From: Streptomyces dioscori
GTDB taxonomy: Bacteria > Actinomycetota > Actinomycetes > Streptomycetales > Streptomycetaceae
DNA: 64,000 nucleotides
NCBI RefSeq assembly: GCF_003024195.1
Contig: NZ_KZ679038.1
Coordinates: 372,001-436,000, forward strand
Direction: 5' to 3'
The notes under the pieces were generated by a model. It was not told the origin of the DNA. It made no database searches and saw only the letters and a list, made by a program, of their open reading frames with translations. Below, one piece after another: positions 26,504 to 33,364 of the stretch (its first letter is position 1; every line of letters begins with the position of its first letter). Position numbers and translations under genes: made by a program.

Positions 26504-27382
26504 ATGGATCAGTTCACCCTCGACGCCATCGCACGCATCACGACAGCGCCCCGCGAGACCTATGAGAGCTTCACCGTCGACCCGCTGACGCCCCTTCTCG
26601 GCGCGGAGATAACCGGCCTCGACCTTTCCGAGGAACTGACCCCCGTCCAGCAGAAGGACATCCGGACGGCCTTCCTGACCCACCATGTCCTGGTCTTCCG
26701 CGACCAGCACCTCACCCCTGAGGACCACAAGCGGTTCGCCGCGCTGTTCGGGCCGCTGCACCTGGACTCCCTGCCCGAGGAGGGGGGTGACCCGTACATC
26801 CTCAAGGTCAGTGCGAACAAGGACTCCAAGGTCGTCGTCGGCAACGGCTGGCACGCCGACGGGACGGCCGACGACGAGCCCTCCCTCGGCTCGATGCTCT
26901 ATGTGACCGAGGTGCCGGAGATCGGCAGTGGGGGCGACACCCTCTTCGCCAACATGCACCTCGCCTACGACATGCTGTCCCCGGCCATGAAGACGTTCCT
27001 GGACGGACTGACCGCCGTCCACGACGGTGCCCGCCCCTGGTTCACCCTGGGGCAGCTGCCCCCGGCGGAGTACGACGCGCCGCGCAACGAGCACCCGGTC
27101 GTCGTGCGCCACCCCGACACCGGACGCAAGATCCTGTTCGTGAACGGGCCGTACACCTCGCACATCACCCAGCTGGCCACCGGCGAGAGCAAGGCCGTCC
27201 TGGACATGCTGTACGACCACGTCGCCCGTACGAACCTGCTGCACTGCCGGGTGCGCTGGCAGGCCAACACCCTGGTGTTCTGGGACAACCGCTGTGTCCA
27301 GCACCACGCCACCTGGGACTACTTCCCGTACTCCCGCTACGGACAGCGCATCGCGATCGACGGGACGCGGCCCTTGGCATGA
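26504..27382 (+). CDS. TauD/TfdA-family Fe(II)/2-oxoglutarate dioxygenase
   Basis: This 292-aa soluble enzyme has the 2-His-1-carboxylate iron triad: WHADGT (His117, Asp119) and a distal His in VQHHATWDYFP (267/268). The 2-oxoglutarate-binding Arg sits in YGQRIAIDG. The FRDQHLTPEDHKRFAALFG segment is characteristic of TauD relatives. It follows the NRPS-PKS gene by 93 bases and ends at a hairpin, so it belongs to the same cluster. I infer that it hydroxylates an amino acid or the assembled peptide; a pyrrolidine C-H would fit the predicted proline unit. There is no sulfonate-metabolism gene beside it, so I do not call it a taurine dioxygenase. ATG 26504 follows TCGGAGACACC. Confidence 0.9.
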   Translation: MDQFTLDAIARITTAPRETYESFTVDPLTPLLGAEITGLDLSEELTPVQQKDIRTAFLTHHVLVFRDQHLTPEDHKRFAALFGPLHLDSLPEEGGDPYILKVSANKDSKVVVGNGWHADGTADDEPSLGSMLYVTEVPEIGSGGDTLFANMHLAYDMLSPAMKTFLDGLTAVHDGARPWFTLGQLPPAEYDAPRNEHPVVVRHPDTGRKILFVNGPYTSHITQLATGESKAVLDMLYDHVARTNLLHCRVRWQANTLVFWDNRCVQHHATWDYFPYSRYGQRIAIDGTRPLA

Positions 27383-27400
27383 CCGGGGTCGCAGCGGCCC

Positions 27401-27429
27401 GGCCCGCCCCCGGGTCACCGGGGCGGGCC
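27401..27429. terminator. Hairpin at the end of the NRPS cluster
   Basis: GGCCCGCCCCCGG (27401-27413) and CCGGGGCGGGCC (27418-27429) pair with one bulged C around GTCA. It lies between the convergent dioxygenase gene and the minus-strand gene at 27496 and could serve both. Confidence 0.7.
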
Positions 27430-27495
27430 TGCCTGCGTCCTGCTTCTCTGCTTCCCTCCCTGCTTCCCTGCTCCCCGCCTCCCTGCGCCGAAGCG

Positions 27496-29091
27496 TCAGG
27501 GACGCAGGTACCGGGTCAGCTGTTCCAGCAGGCGCGCGGCGTCCTGGAGGTTGCGGGCGGTGTCCGAGAAGTCCGCGGCGAGCAGTTCCCCGGGCTCTTC
27601 GCCGCCTTGACCGTCCACCCCGGAAACGGGAACGGGGATCCTCGTCCCCCGGTAGCCCACCGGCTGCGCGTCCGCACCCTGGCGGTAGCCGACGAAGTCG
27701 CTGACGCCGGGAGCGGCGGCCTCGGCGCCCCCGTCGAAGAAGCGCACATCGAGCAACTGGGTCTCGTCCGCACCATGGTTGTCGGTGATCCGCAGGCGGT
27801 AGTACCGATGGGCCTCGGAGCGGGCGAGCGTGAACTCCCTGCACTGGTAACGCCCTTGGAAGACCTCACCCGCGCGGGAGTCCAGCGGCGTCCAGGACCG
27901 GCCGTCGGGGGAACCCTCCAGCACCCAGTCCGCCGGGTCCCGTTCGGGGACGTCGTTGGCGGAGGTCAGGCTGTAGGCACTCACCGCGACCGGCAGGTCG
28001 AAGGTGAAGCTCAGCTCGGGGTCCTGCTCATGAGCGAGCCACTTGCCGCCCGACTTCAACAGGTTCTCCGCGACCTCGCCGAAGTCCGTGAACTCGTCGC
28101 TGGCCCACACCTGCGAGACCAGTTCGGTGACGTCACGCCGCTCGCCGGGTGCCGCGGGCCGTCCCGCGATGACCGGGAGGAGCAGGGAGAGTGAGGTGGC
28201 CGCGCCGGCACGGTCGCTCCACGTCACGCGGTCCACGGGGGCGCCGCCGTCGTCGAGCAGCAGCCGCAGCCGGCCGGCCGGGCTCCACACACCGTCGTGC
28301 TCCTCCTCGGTGGTGAAGTACTGCGGGACGACATTGCCGGCGCGCCCGCCATGGGGCAGCGGTCCGGTGAGGGTGCCGCGCAGTTCACCGAGGGAGCCGT
28401 CGGCGTCCCTGAAATGACCGTGGAACCCTGACAGGTCCGTGCGGAACGCCACGGCGGAGTCCGCCCCCGTGGCCCCGCGCCACGCGAGCCGGGTGACGGG
28501 TTCCCGCTCGCCCGTCGCGTCCTGGGTCTCGCTCCGGTCGAGCTGGAAGCGCAGATCCGCACCCGCCTGCCAGGCGGTGGCTCCCAGGCGGCGCCGCTCG
28601 GTGGCGAAGACCCACCCGGATCGTTCGTCTGCTCCGCGCCCGGCCACACGACGCGCCCGGCCGTCGTGTCCGACGGAGTCCAACGTGAGATCCCGCAGCC
28701 GTATCACGCCGTCGCCCTCCACCTCGTCCTCGCCTCCGTCCGCGGCGTTGTGGACCGCCAGGACGTTGGGGCCCGGCCGCAGCGCCGTGCCGGGCACGGT
28801 CAGCACGTACTCCCGTACGGTGTCGGGTCCTTCGGCGCCCGACAGCAGGAAGCCCTTGGCCACCGGCTCACCGTTCACCTCGGCGTCGAGAGGCGCGGCG
28901 ACACCGAGCACCGACATCCGCAGCTCGGCCTCGGCGGACTCCAGCCCGTCCGGCACCATGAAGTCCACAGTGAGATGACCGCCGGACGCCACCACCACGT
29001 AGGTCGGGGCGACCGCACAGCGGTGCCCGCGCACGACAGCGTTCGACAACTTGGCGGGCCGGGTGGCGAAATCGACGAAGACAGGGTCCAT
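27496..29091 (-). CDS. Large protein with C-terminal discoidin-like (F5/8 type C) fold, 531 aa
   Basis: The protein has no signal peptide or membrane segment, which is unusual for a beta-sandwich protein of this type. The N-terminal ~110 residues resemble a beta-sandwich (LTVDFMVPDGLESAEAELRM, then LRPGPNVLAVHN, a carbohydrate-binding-like strand pattern). The middle (~165-260) is another beta-rich unit (WRGATGADSAVAFRTDLSGF). Residues ~340-460 read like a discoidin domain: KWLAHEQDPELSFTFDLPVA, then WVLEGSPDGRSWTPLDSR, then HRYYRLRITDNHG. Such domains bind glycans or other ligands; the ligand and the role inside the cell are unknown. It is convergent with the NRPS cluster, so membership in that cluster is doubtful. 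Confidence 0.75.
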   Translation of the reverse strand: MDPVFVDFATRPAKLSNAVVRGHRCAVAPTYVVVASGGHLTVDFMVPDGLESAEAELRMSVLGVAAPLDAEVNGEPVAKGFLLSGAEGPDTVREYVLTVPGTALRPGPNVLAVHNAADGGEDEVEGDGVIRLRDLTLDSVGHDGRARRVAGRGADERSGWVFATERRRLGATAWQAGADLRFQLDRSETQDATGEREPVTRLAWRGATGADSAVAFRTDLSGFHGHFRDADGSLGELRGTLTGPLPHGGRAGNVVPQYFTTEEEHDGVWSPAGRLRLLLDDGGAPVDRVTWSDRAGAATSLSLLLPVIAGRPAAPGERRDVTELVSQVWASDEFTDFGEVAENLLKSGGKWLAHEQDPELSFTFDLPVAVSAYSLTSANDVPERDPADWVLEGSPDGRSWTPLDSRAGEVFQGRYQCREFTLARSEAHRYYRLRITDNHGADETQLLDVRFFDGGAEAAAPGVSDFVGYRQGADAQPVGYRGTRIPVPVSGVDGQGGEEPGELLAADFSDTARNLQDAARLLEQLTRYLRP

Positions 29092-29115
29092 TGCATTTCC
29101 TCACGAGCGTCCACA

Positions 29116-29234
29116 GCACCGCACACGGTCGGGCGACCGGCCAGTGCTCCATGTCGTCCCGGACACTAACGGCCGCTACTGACAACGGCCGTAGCTCACA
29201 CGTCAGTTGGAGACCACCGCACCGTGTGCGGTGC
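29116..29234. repeat. 14-bp perfect inverted repeat with 91-bp spacing
   Basis: GCACCGCACACGGT (29116-29129) and ACCGTGTGCGGTGC (29221-29234) are exact reverse complements. They bracket the gap between two minus-strand genes and enclose an ACGGCCG-rich dyad around 29170-29192. It could be a looping operator pair or a large stem. Confidence 0.6.
29178..29188 (-). promoter_or_regulatory. CCGTTGTCAGT upstream element, copy 3
   Basis: This is the third exact copy of the 11-mer, about 87 bases before the start of the discoidin-like gene. As in copy 1, TTGTCA is followed after 11 bases by a TANNNT hexamer (TAGTGT). The gene upstream on the same strand ends at 29249, so the discoidin-like gene probably has its own promoter here. 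Confidence 0.4.
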
Positions 29235-29248
29235 CATCGGCGAGCGCC

Positions 29249-30025
29249 CTAGGAGGCCGTTTTCAGGGCCGTTTCGACCTTGGTGACCTGCCGGGAGATC
29301 AGTTCGTCCTGCAGCACCGGCATGAACTCCGCCTTCTTCTCCTGCGACAAGGTGGAGCCGAAACCGCCGGTGGCGCTGAAGAAGCAAAGGACGTCGGCTG
29401 TGCGCACGATCTCGTACACCGTGTGCTGCTCGATCCCGTCCCGGGTGTGGACCATGGTCGCTCTCAGCGCCTCGTCGCCCGACGCCGCGGTGTCTTCCAC
29501 GGTGAGTCCCGCCTTCACCGGCCCGCCTCCGGTTTCGGCCTGGAAGACCACGGACGGGCACTTCCGGAGCGACGCCTCGACCGAGGCCAACACCTGCTTC
29601 GCCTCACCGGCCGGATAGGTGGTCAGCTTGACGCTGCGGGTCGTCGCGCCACCGTCGCGGTCGCCGAGATTCAGCACGGTGTACCCGACCGCGCCCTCGC
29701 CCCACCCGCGCCGGAGCATGGTGATCGCGGGCCCACAGGCCTCCGGAGTGGCATCGGTCCCCGCGCCCGTCATGTCCTTCGGTGTTTCCGCCCCCAACCC
29801 GTGTACATACTCGGTCGCTTCCGCCTTCGTCAGCCGCGCCGCTTCCAGCTGGTGCTGGTCGAGTGAGCGCGCCCCGGCCGGAGCGGAGGTCTTCGGCTTT
29901 TCGGCATCGTGCGCCGAACAACCGCTCGCTGCCAGAACCCCGACGACCAGGGCGACGGCCACGGCGTCACGTCTTCGCCGATCGGAGCCGCCCTGCAGCC
30001 GATGTGTACGCGTTCGAGGAAACAT
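29249..30025 (-). CDS. Secreted lipoprotein, 258 aa, unknown function
   Basis: A type II signal peptide is clear: basic n-region (RTRTHRLQGGSDRRRR), hydrophobic AVAVALVVGVL, and lipobox LAASGC. The mature protein should be anchored on the outer face of the membrane. It begins with a Lys/Pro/Ala linker and then a helix-rich region (LTKAEATEYVHGLG). The C-terminal half (CPSVVFQAETGGG, LRATMVHTRDGIEQHTVYEIVR, VLCFFSATG) resembles sensor-like or PknH-type extracytoplasmic folds of actinobacterial lipoproteins, but I do not assign a family. ATG 30025 follows GGAGGGCTGGG. Confidence 0.8.
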   Translation of the reverse strand: MFPRTRTHRLQGGSDRRRRDAVAVALVVGVLAASGCSAHDAEKPKTSAPAGARSLDQHQLEAARLTKAEATEYVHGLGAETPKDMTGAGTDATPEACGPAITMLRRGWGEGAVGYTVLNLGDRDGGATTRSVKLTTYPAGEAKQVLASVEASLRKCPSVVFQAETGGGPVKAGLTVEDTAASGDEALRATMVHTRDGIEQHTVYEIVRTADVLCFFSATGGFGSTLSQEKKAEFMPVLQDELISRQVTKVETALKTAS

Positions 30026-30213
30026 CCCCAGCCCTCCGCAGATGAAGCAGTCGGCTTGAGATCCTAGGTGAGCCGCGCCCGACGTCCGCACCTCGTCAAC
30101 TGGGCTGACTACAAGGCGAGTACGGCTGTCGCGCCGTCCGCCCTGGGGTCCGTTGCCGCGTCGAGTTCGTTGGCGCGCAGGCGGGCCCTCTGTGCTGTCA
30201 CTCCGCCAACCGT

Positions 30214-30421
30214 TCACTTCGCCTGGGCGAGCCGGACCACGTCCGGGCCTGCCGGGAAGCGCGGCTGCCCGGTCGTGCCGTGCACGGCCCGCCACACCGT
30301 CCCGGAGCCGCACTCACGGAACTGGTGCAGCACGGCCTGTGTTACGGCCATCAGGCCGAACGTGTTGGTCTCGAAGATCCCCCGTGCGCATCGTGGCGAT
30401 GACGTTCCACCCCGAGCCGCG
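30214..30421 (-). pseudogene. Short-chain dehydrogenase gene wrecked by two deletions
   Basis: On the minus strand three pieces of a classical SDR can be read in order. The first is RGSGWNVIATMRT (normally just after the Rossmann glycine motif). After a frame change comes IFETNTFGLMAVTQAVLHQF plus RECGSGTV (helix 4 and strand 5). The last is WRAVHGTTGQPRFPAGPDVV plus RLAQAK and a stop (the usual C-terminus). The YxxxK active site and more than 100 residues are missing, so the product cannot be functional. It lies 5 bases beyond the stop of the AraC regulator on the same strand, a common regulator/SDR arrangement, which supports its origin as that regulator's former neighbour. Confidence 0.75.
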
Positions 30422-30426
30422 CCCGT

Positions 30427-31332
30427 TCAAGGCAGGGCGCCCGCCGGAGTGCGTACGGCGTCGCGCAGGCGGGCCGCGTCCTGGCTCGGGGGCGCGCCGA
30501 ACTGGCGGCGGTACTCACGGCTGAACTGTGACGGGTTGTCGTAGCCGACGCGCCGGCCGACTCCGGTGACCTCGCCCGGGTGGGTGGCGAGCAGCAGCCG
30601 GGCCTCCTGCAGCCGGATCTGCTTCTGGAACTGGATGGGGCTCATCGCCGTCACCGCCTGGAAGTTGCGGTAGAAGGCGGAGACGCTCATGCCGGACATC
30701 CGCGCCACGTCCTCGACCAGGAAGGGTTCCGCGTAGTGCTCGCGGATCCAGCCGACGGCCCGGGAGACATGACTCAACCGGCTGTCCGCGAGGCCGAGTT
30801 GACGGACCGCCGCGCCCTGCTCGCCGGTGATCACGCGCCACAGGATCTCGCGTTTGACGAGCGGGGCCAGTACGGCGCGGTCGCGGGGCTCGTCGAGCAG
30901 GCGCACCATCCGGACCACCGCGTCGAGCAGCGCGGGCGAGGCGTCGCTGACAGCCATCGCCGACGGCGTTCCCGCGTCCGGGCGGGGGTTGTCCCCGGGC
31001 CCTGCCCGCAACAGCAGTTCGGCGACGGCGGAGGGCTCCAGGATGAGCCCGAAGCCGAGGGCCGGCTGCTCGGGTTCGACCCGGAGGAACTGTCCGGTGA
31101 CAGGCAGGTCGACGGACGCGACCAGATACTGACCGGCGCCGTACTCATAGACCCGGTCGCCCAGCGCGAGGCGTTTGGCGCCCTGGGCGATGACGGCGAG
31201 CACCGTGCCCGACATGGAGGGTTCGGGCGGATCCGGTCGGTCGACCTTCGAGATCAGGACGCCGTCGATGGCGGTGGTCCAGTCGGGCCGTGCATGCCGC
31301 GCCAGCAGAGTTCGAAGCTCTTCGAAACACAT
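30427..31332 (-). CDS. AraC-family transcriptional regulator
   Basis: This 301-aa protein has an N-terminal AraC_N-type cupin-like sensing domain (residues ~20-165: SGTVLAVIAQGAKRLALGD, YEYGAGQYLVASVDLPVTG, LGFGLILEP). The C-terminal DNA-binding domain has two helix-turn-helix units (LVEDVARMSGMSVSAFYRNF and GVGRRVGYDNPSQFSREYRR). This subgroup often sits beside oxidoreductases, and here the neighbour is an SDR remnant downstream. On the other side the divergent monooxygenase (31540) and esterase may be its targets. ATG 31332 is the first good start; a frame extension to 31389 lacks a ribosome site. Confidence 0.9.
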   Translation of the reverse strand: MCFEELRTLLARHARPDWTTAIDGVLISKVDRPDPPEPSMSGTVLAVIAQGAKRLALGDRVYEYGAGQYLVASVDLPVTGQFLRVEPEQPALGFGLILEPSAVAELLLRAGPGDNPRPDAGTPSAMAVSDASPALLDAVVRMVRLLDEPRDRAVLAPLVKREILWRVITGEQGAAVRQLGLADSRLSHVSRAVGWIREHYAEPFLVEDVARMSGMSVSAFYRNFQAVTAMSPIQFQKQIRLQEARLLLATHPGEVTGVGRRVGYDNPSQFSREYRRQFGAPPSQDAARLRDAVRTPAGALP

Positions 31333-31430
31333 GGGTCCATTGCAGCACCATTCGGCCTCCCCGCTCCGGCCGCCGCGAGGATTGTGCAAGTGACGACGAG
31401 CATCGTTCTAACGTTTCCGCAGGTCAGATC

Positions 31431-31444
31431 GGTTCAATGGAACC
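31431..31444. promoter_or_regulatory. Dyad GGTTC-AATG-GAACC between divergent genes
   Basis: This is a perfect 5-4-5 inverted repeat in the 207-bp gap between the AraC regulator and the monooxygenase. It is a candidate operator for divergent control. Confidence 0.35.
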
Positions 31445-31539
31445 ACCGCACCACATCGTGCTCCACCGGTCGAGAAGACCGAACGACCCCGACGACCGAG
31501 ATGACCGAATAGACCGAGAAGCCCGAGAGGAAGCCGTAA

Positions 31540-31857
31540 ATGATCGTCACCTATGGGTTCAACGCCGTACTGACCGCCAAGCCCGGGATGGGAGACCGGC
31601 TGGTCGACCTGCTGCTGACCGGCCTGGACGAGGGCAGTCCCGGCGCGAGCGAGCACTGCCTCCTCTACCTCGTCTGCCGTTCCGCGTCCGACCCCGATGT
31701 CGTCCAGGTCACCGAGGGATGGAGCAGCGAGGAGGACCATCACCGGATCTTCGCCGGTGAGGCCGCGCAGGCCATCGTGGCCGAGATCGACGGGCTGCTG
31801 GCCCAGGAATCCACGTACACCGACTACGTCCCGGTCCGCGGAAAGGCCACCTTCTGA
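31540..31857 (+). CDS. Antibiotic-biosynthesis-monooxygenase (ABM) fold protein, putative quinol monooxygenase
   Basis: This 105-aa protein fits one ferredoxin-like ABM domain: strand MIVTYGFNAVLTAKPGMG, helix DRLVDLLLTGLDEG, strand HCLLYLVCRSASDPDVVQVT, then EGWSSEEDHHRIFAGEAAQA and the final strand YTDYVPVRGKATF. Members act as cofactor-free oxygenases on quinols or polyketides, or as heme-degrading enzymes. EGWSSEEDHHRIF matches the quinol monooxygenase subgroup best. GAGAGGAAGCC precedes the ATG. It is followed after 84 bases by an esterase gene and preceded by a divergent AraC regulator. Confidence 0.8.
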   Translation: MIVTYGFNAVLTAKPGMGDRLVDLLLTGLDEGSPGASEHCLLYLVCRSASDPDVVQVTEGWSSEEDHHRIFAGEAAQAIVAEIDGLLAQESTYTDYVPVRGKATF

Positions 31858-31941
31858 CGCGGCCCCGCCACGCCCCACACCGTCCTACCCTGCCCCGCCT
31901 GTCACCACCCACCGGCCCACCCCTCACGAAGGGCAACAACC

Positions 31942-33018
31942 ATGACCACCACCCCCCGACCCGGCCTGGACCCCGAACTGCGCGCCCTGCTGGCCGACAT
32001 GCCGCTGATCCCGCAGCTCACCACGGAAGTTCTCGCCCAGCTGCGCCAACTCCCCTCCACGTCCGTCGACTCGCTGCTCGCCCATCGGCAGGTCGCCCGG
32101 CGCGAGATCACCGCGCCCGCCAAGGACGGCGTCCCGATCCCCCTGTCGGTCCTCAGCCCCGCGAACACCGAACACGGCACCGCCTCGCCCTGCGTGTACT
32201 GGATGCACGGCGGCGGAATGGTCATGGGCGATCGCTTCTCGCAGCTCGACATCCCGCTGGAGTGGCTCGACGAGTTCGGAGCGGTCGTGGTCTCCGTGGA
32301 CTACCGGCTCGCACCGGAGGCCACCGGGAGGACCCTGGTCGACGACTGCTACCAGGGCCTGCTCTGGATCACCGAACACGCCGGGGAACTCGGTATCGAC
32401 CCCGACCGGATCATCGTGGCCGGTGCCAGCGCGGGCGGCGGTCTCGCCGCCGGGGTCGCGCTGCTCGCCCGCGACCTCGGCGGCCCGGCGATCGCTGCGC
32501 AGATACTGATCTGCCCCATGCTCGACCATCGCAACACCAGCGTCTCCAGCCGCCAGTACGCCGACGGACCCGGCGTCTGGACGCGCCAGATGAACGAGTT
32601 CGGCTGGCGTGCCGTCCTCGGCCACCTCGACCGCCTCGGAGACCTCGGGGATCTGGGGGATCTGGGGGATCTCGGGGATCTCGGAGACCTCGGGGATCTC
32701 TCAAGCCTCCCGAGCCTCGACGGCGCGGAGGTGGTGTCGCCGTACATCTCCCCCGCCCTGGCCGACAACCTCTCGGCCCTGCCGACCGCCTACATCGACA
32801 CCGGCTCGGCCGAGGTCTTCCGCGACGAGGACACCGACTACGCCACTCGCATCTGGGCGGCCGGCGGCCAGGCCGAACTCCATGTCTGGGCGGGCGGATT
32901 CCACCGATTCGACACCCTCTACCCACAGGCACCCATCTCGGTCACGGCCCGCCGGACCCGTACCGAATGGCTCGCCCGGCACCTGTGCCGGAACTCGCAA
33001 CGGAGCCACCCGGCATAG
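31942..33018 (+). CDS. Alpha/beta hydrolase, HSL (esterase/lipase) family
   Basis: This 358-aa soluble esterase has an oxyanion motif MHGGGMVMG (~92), a nucleophile elbow GASAGGGLAAG (Ser ~168), an acid in DTGSAEVFRDED and His in GGFHRFD, as in hormone-sensitive-lipase-type enzymes that hydrolyse short acyl esters. An in-frame 63-bp array of seven 9-bp units adds (GDL)n at residues 233-253, in the cap region before SSLPSLDGAEV. Normal family members lack this stretch. It probably forms an operon with the preceding ABM protein. ATG follows AAGGGCAACAACC. Confidence 0.88.
   Translation: MTTTPRPGLDPELRALLADMPLIPQLTTEVLAQLRQLPSTSVDSLLAHRQVARREITAPAKDGVPIPLSVLSPANTEHGTASPCVYWMHGGGMVMGDRFSQLDIPLEWLDEFGAVVVSVDYRLAPEATGRTLVDDCYQGLLWITEHAGELGIDPDRIIVAGASAGGGLAAGVALLARDLGGPAIAAQILICPMLDHRNTSVSSRQYADGPGVWTRQMNEFGWRAVLGHLDRLGDLGDLGDLGDLGDLGDLGDLSSLPSLDGAEVVSPYISPALADNLSALPTAYIDTGSAEVFRDEDTDYATRIWAAGGQAELHVWAGGFHRFDTLYPQAPISVTARRTRTEWLARHLCRNSQRSHPA
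32638..32700. repeat. 9-bp microsatellite-like array inside esterase gene
   Basis: Seven consecutive 9-bp units of the type GGGGATCTC/GGAGACCTC/GGGGATCTG each encode Gly-Asp-Leu. Silent differences separate the units. Expansion or contraction would keep the reading frame. Confidence 0.9.
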
Positions 33019-33364
33019 CCGTCGAGGGCCCCGATGGACCGCGGCCGAAAACATGTGCCGCGAGTGAGGAACTCCCAGCAAGCAATGGTCAATTCAAGCC
33101 GTTGTCTTGTCACATCCATGACAACCTGTGCATCGGATGTCACTCTGCTGTCGAACGTTCACCCTTCGTTCACACCGCCACACCCCCCACTCACACATCC
33201 CCCGTACCCCCACGTCTCACGCGCCGCCGAGTTCTCCGGCGCCTTCGTGTGCACCTCGTGCTGCGCTTCTTCCCGCTCCACCCCCCTTTCGGGCCGGCCG
33301 TACCCCGCCGGACCGCTCACCGTCGGCGTCCACCAGACGCCGGCCGTCGCAGGAGGAGAAGACA
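33019..33364. promoter_or_regulatory. Control region of the M4 protease gene
   Basis: This is a 346-bp gap. It contains a perfect inverted repeat TTGTCA-CATCCA-TGACAA at 33107-33124, preceded by an AT-richer stretch (CAATGGTCAATTCAAG). A C/A-rich run lies at 33165-33215. The far end carries the ribosome site AGGAGGAGAAGACA directly before the TTG at 33365. The dyad is a plausible operator; I could not place -35/-10 boxes confidently. Confidence 0.4.

Noticed and set aside
26504..27382. Taurine dioxygenase of sulfur metabolism
   Set aside because: It is a TauD-family protein, but it follows an NRPS-PKS gene and is 24 kb from the sulfatase importer, so a tailoring role is more likely.
33128..33364. 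An upstream extension of the M4 protease to 33128
   Set aside because: The added residues are not signal-peptide-like and no ribosome site precedes that start, whereas AGGAGGAGAAGACA stands directly before TTG 33365.
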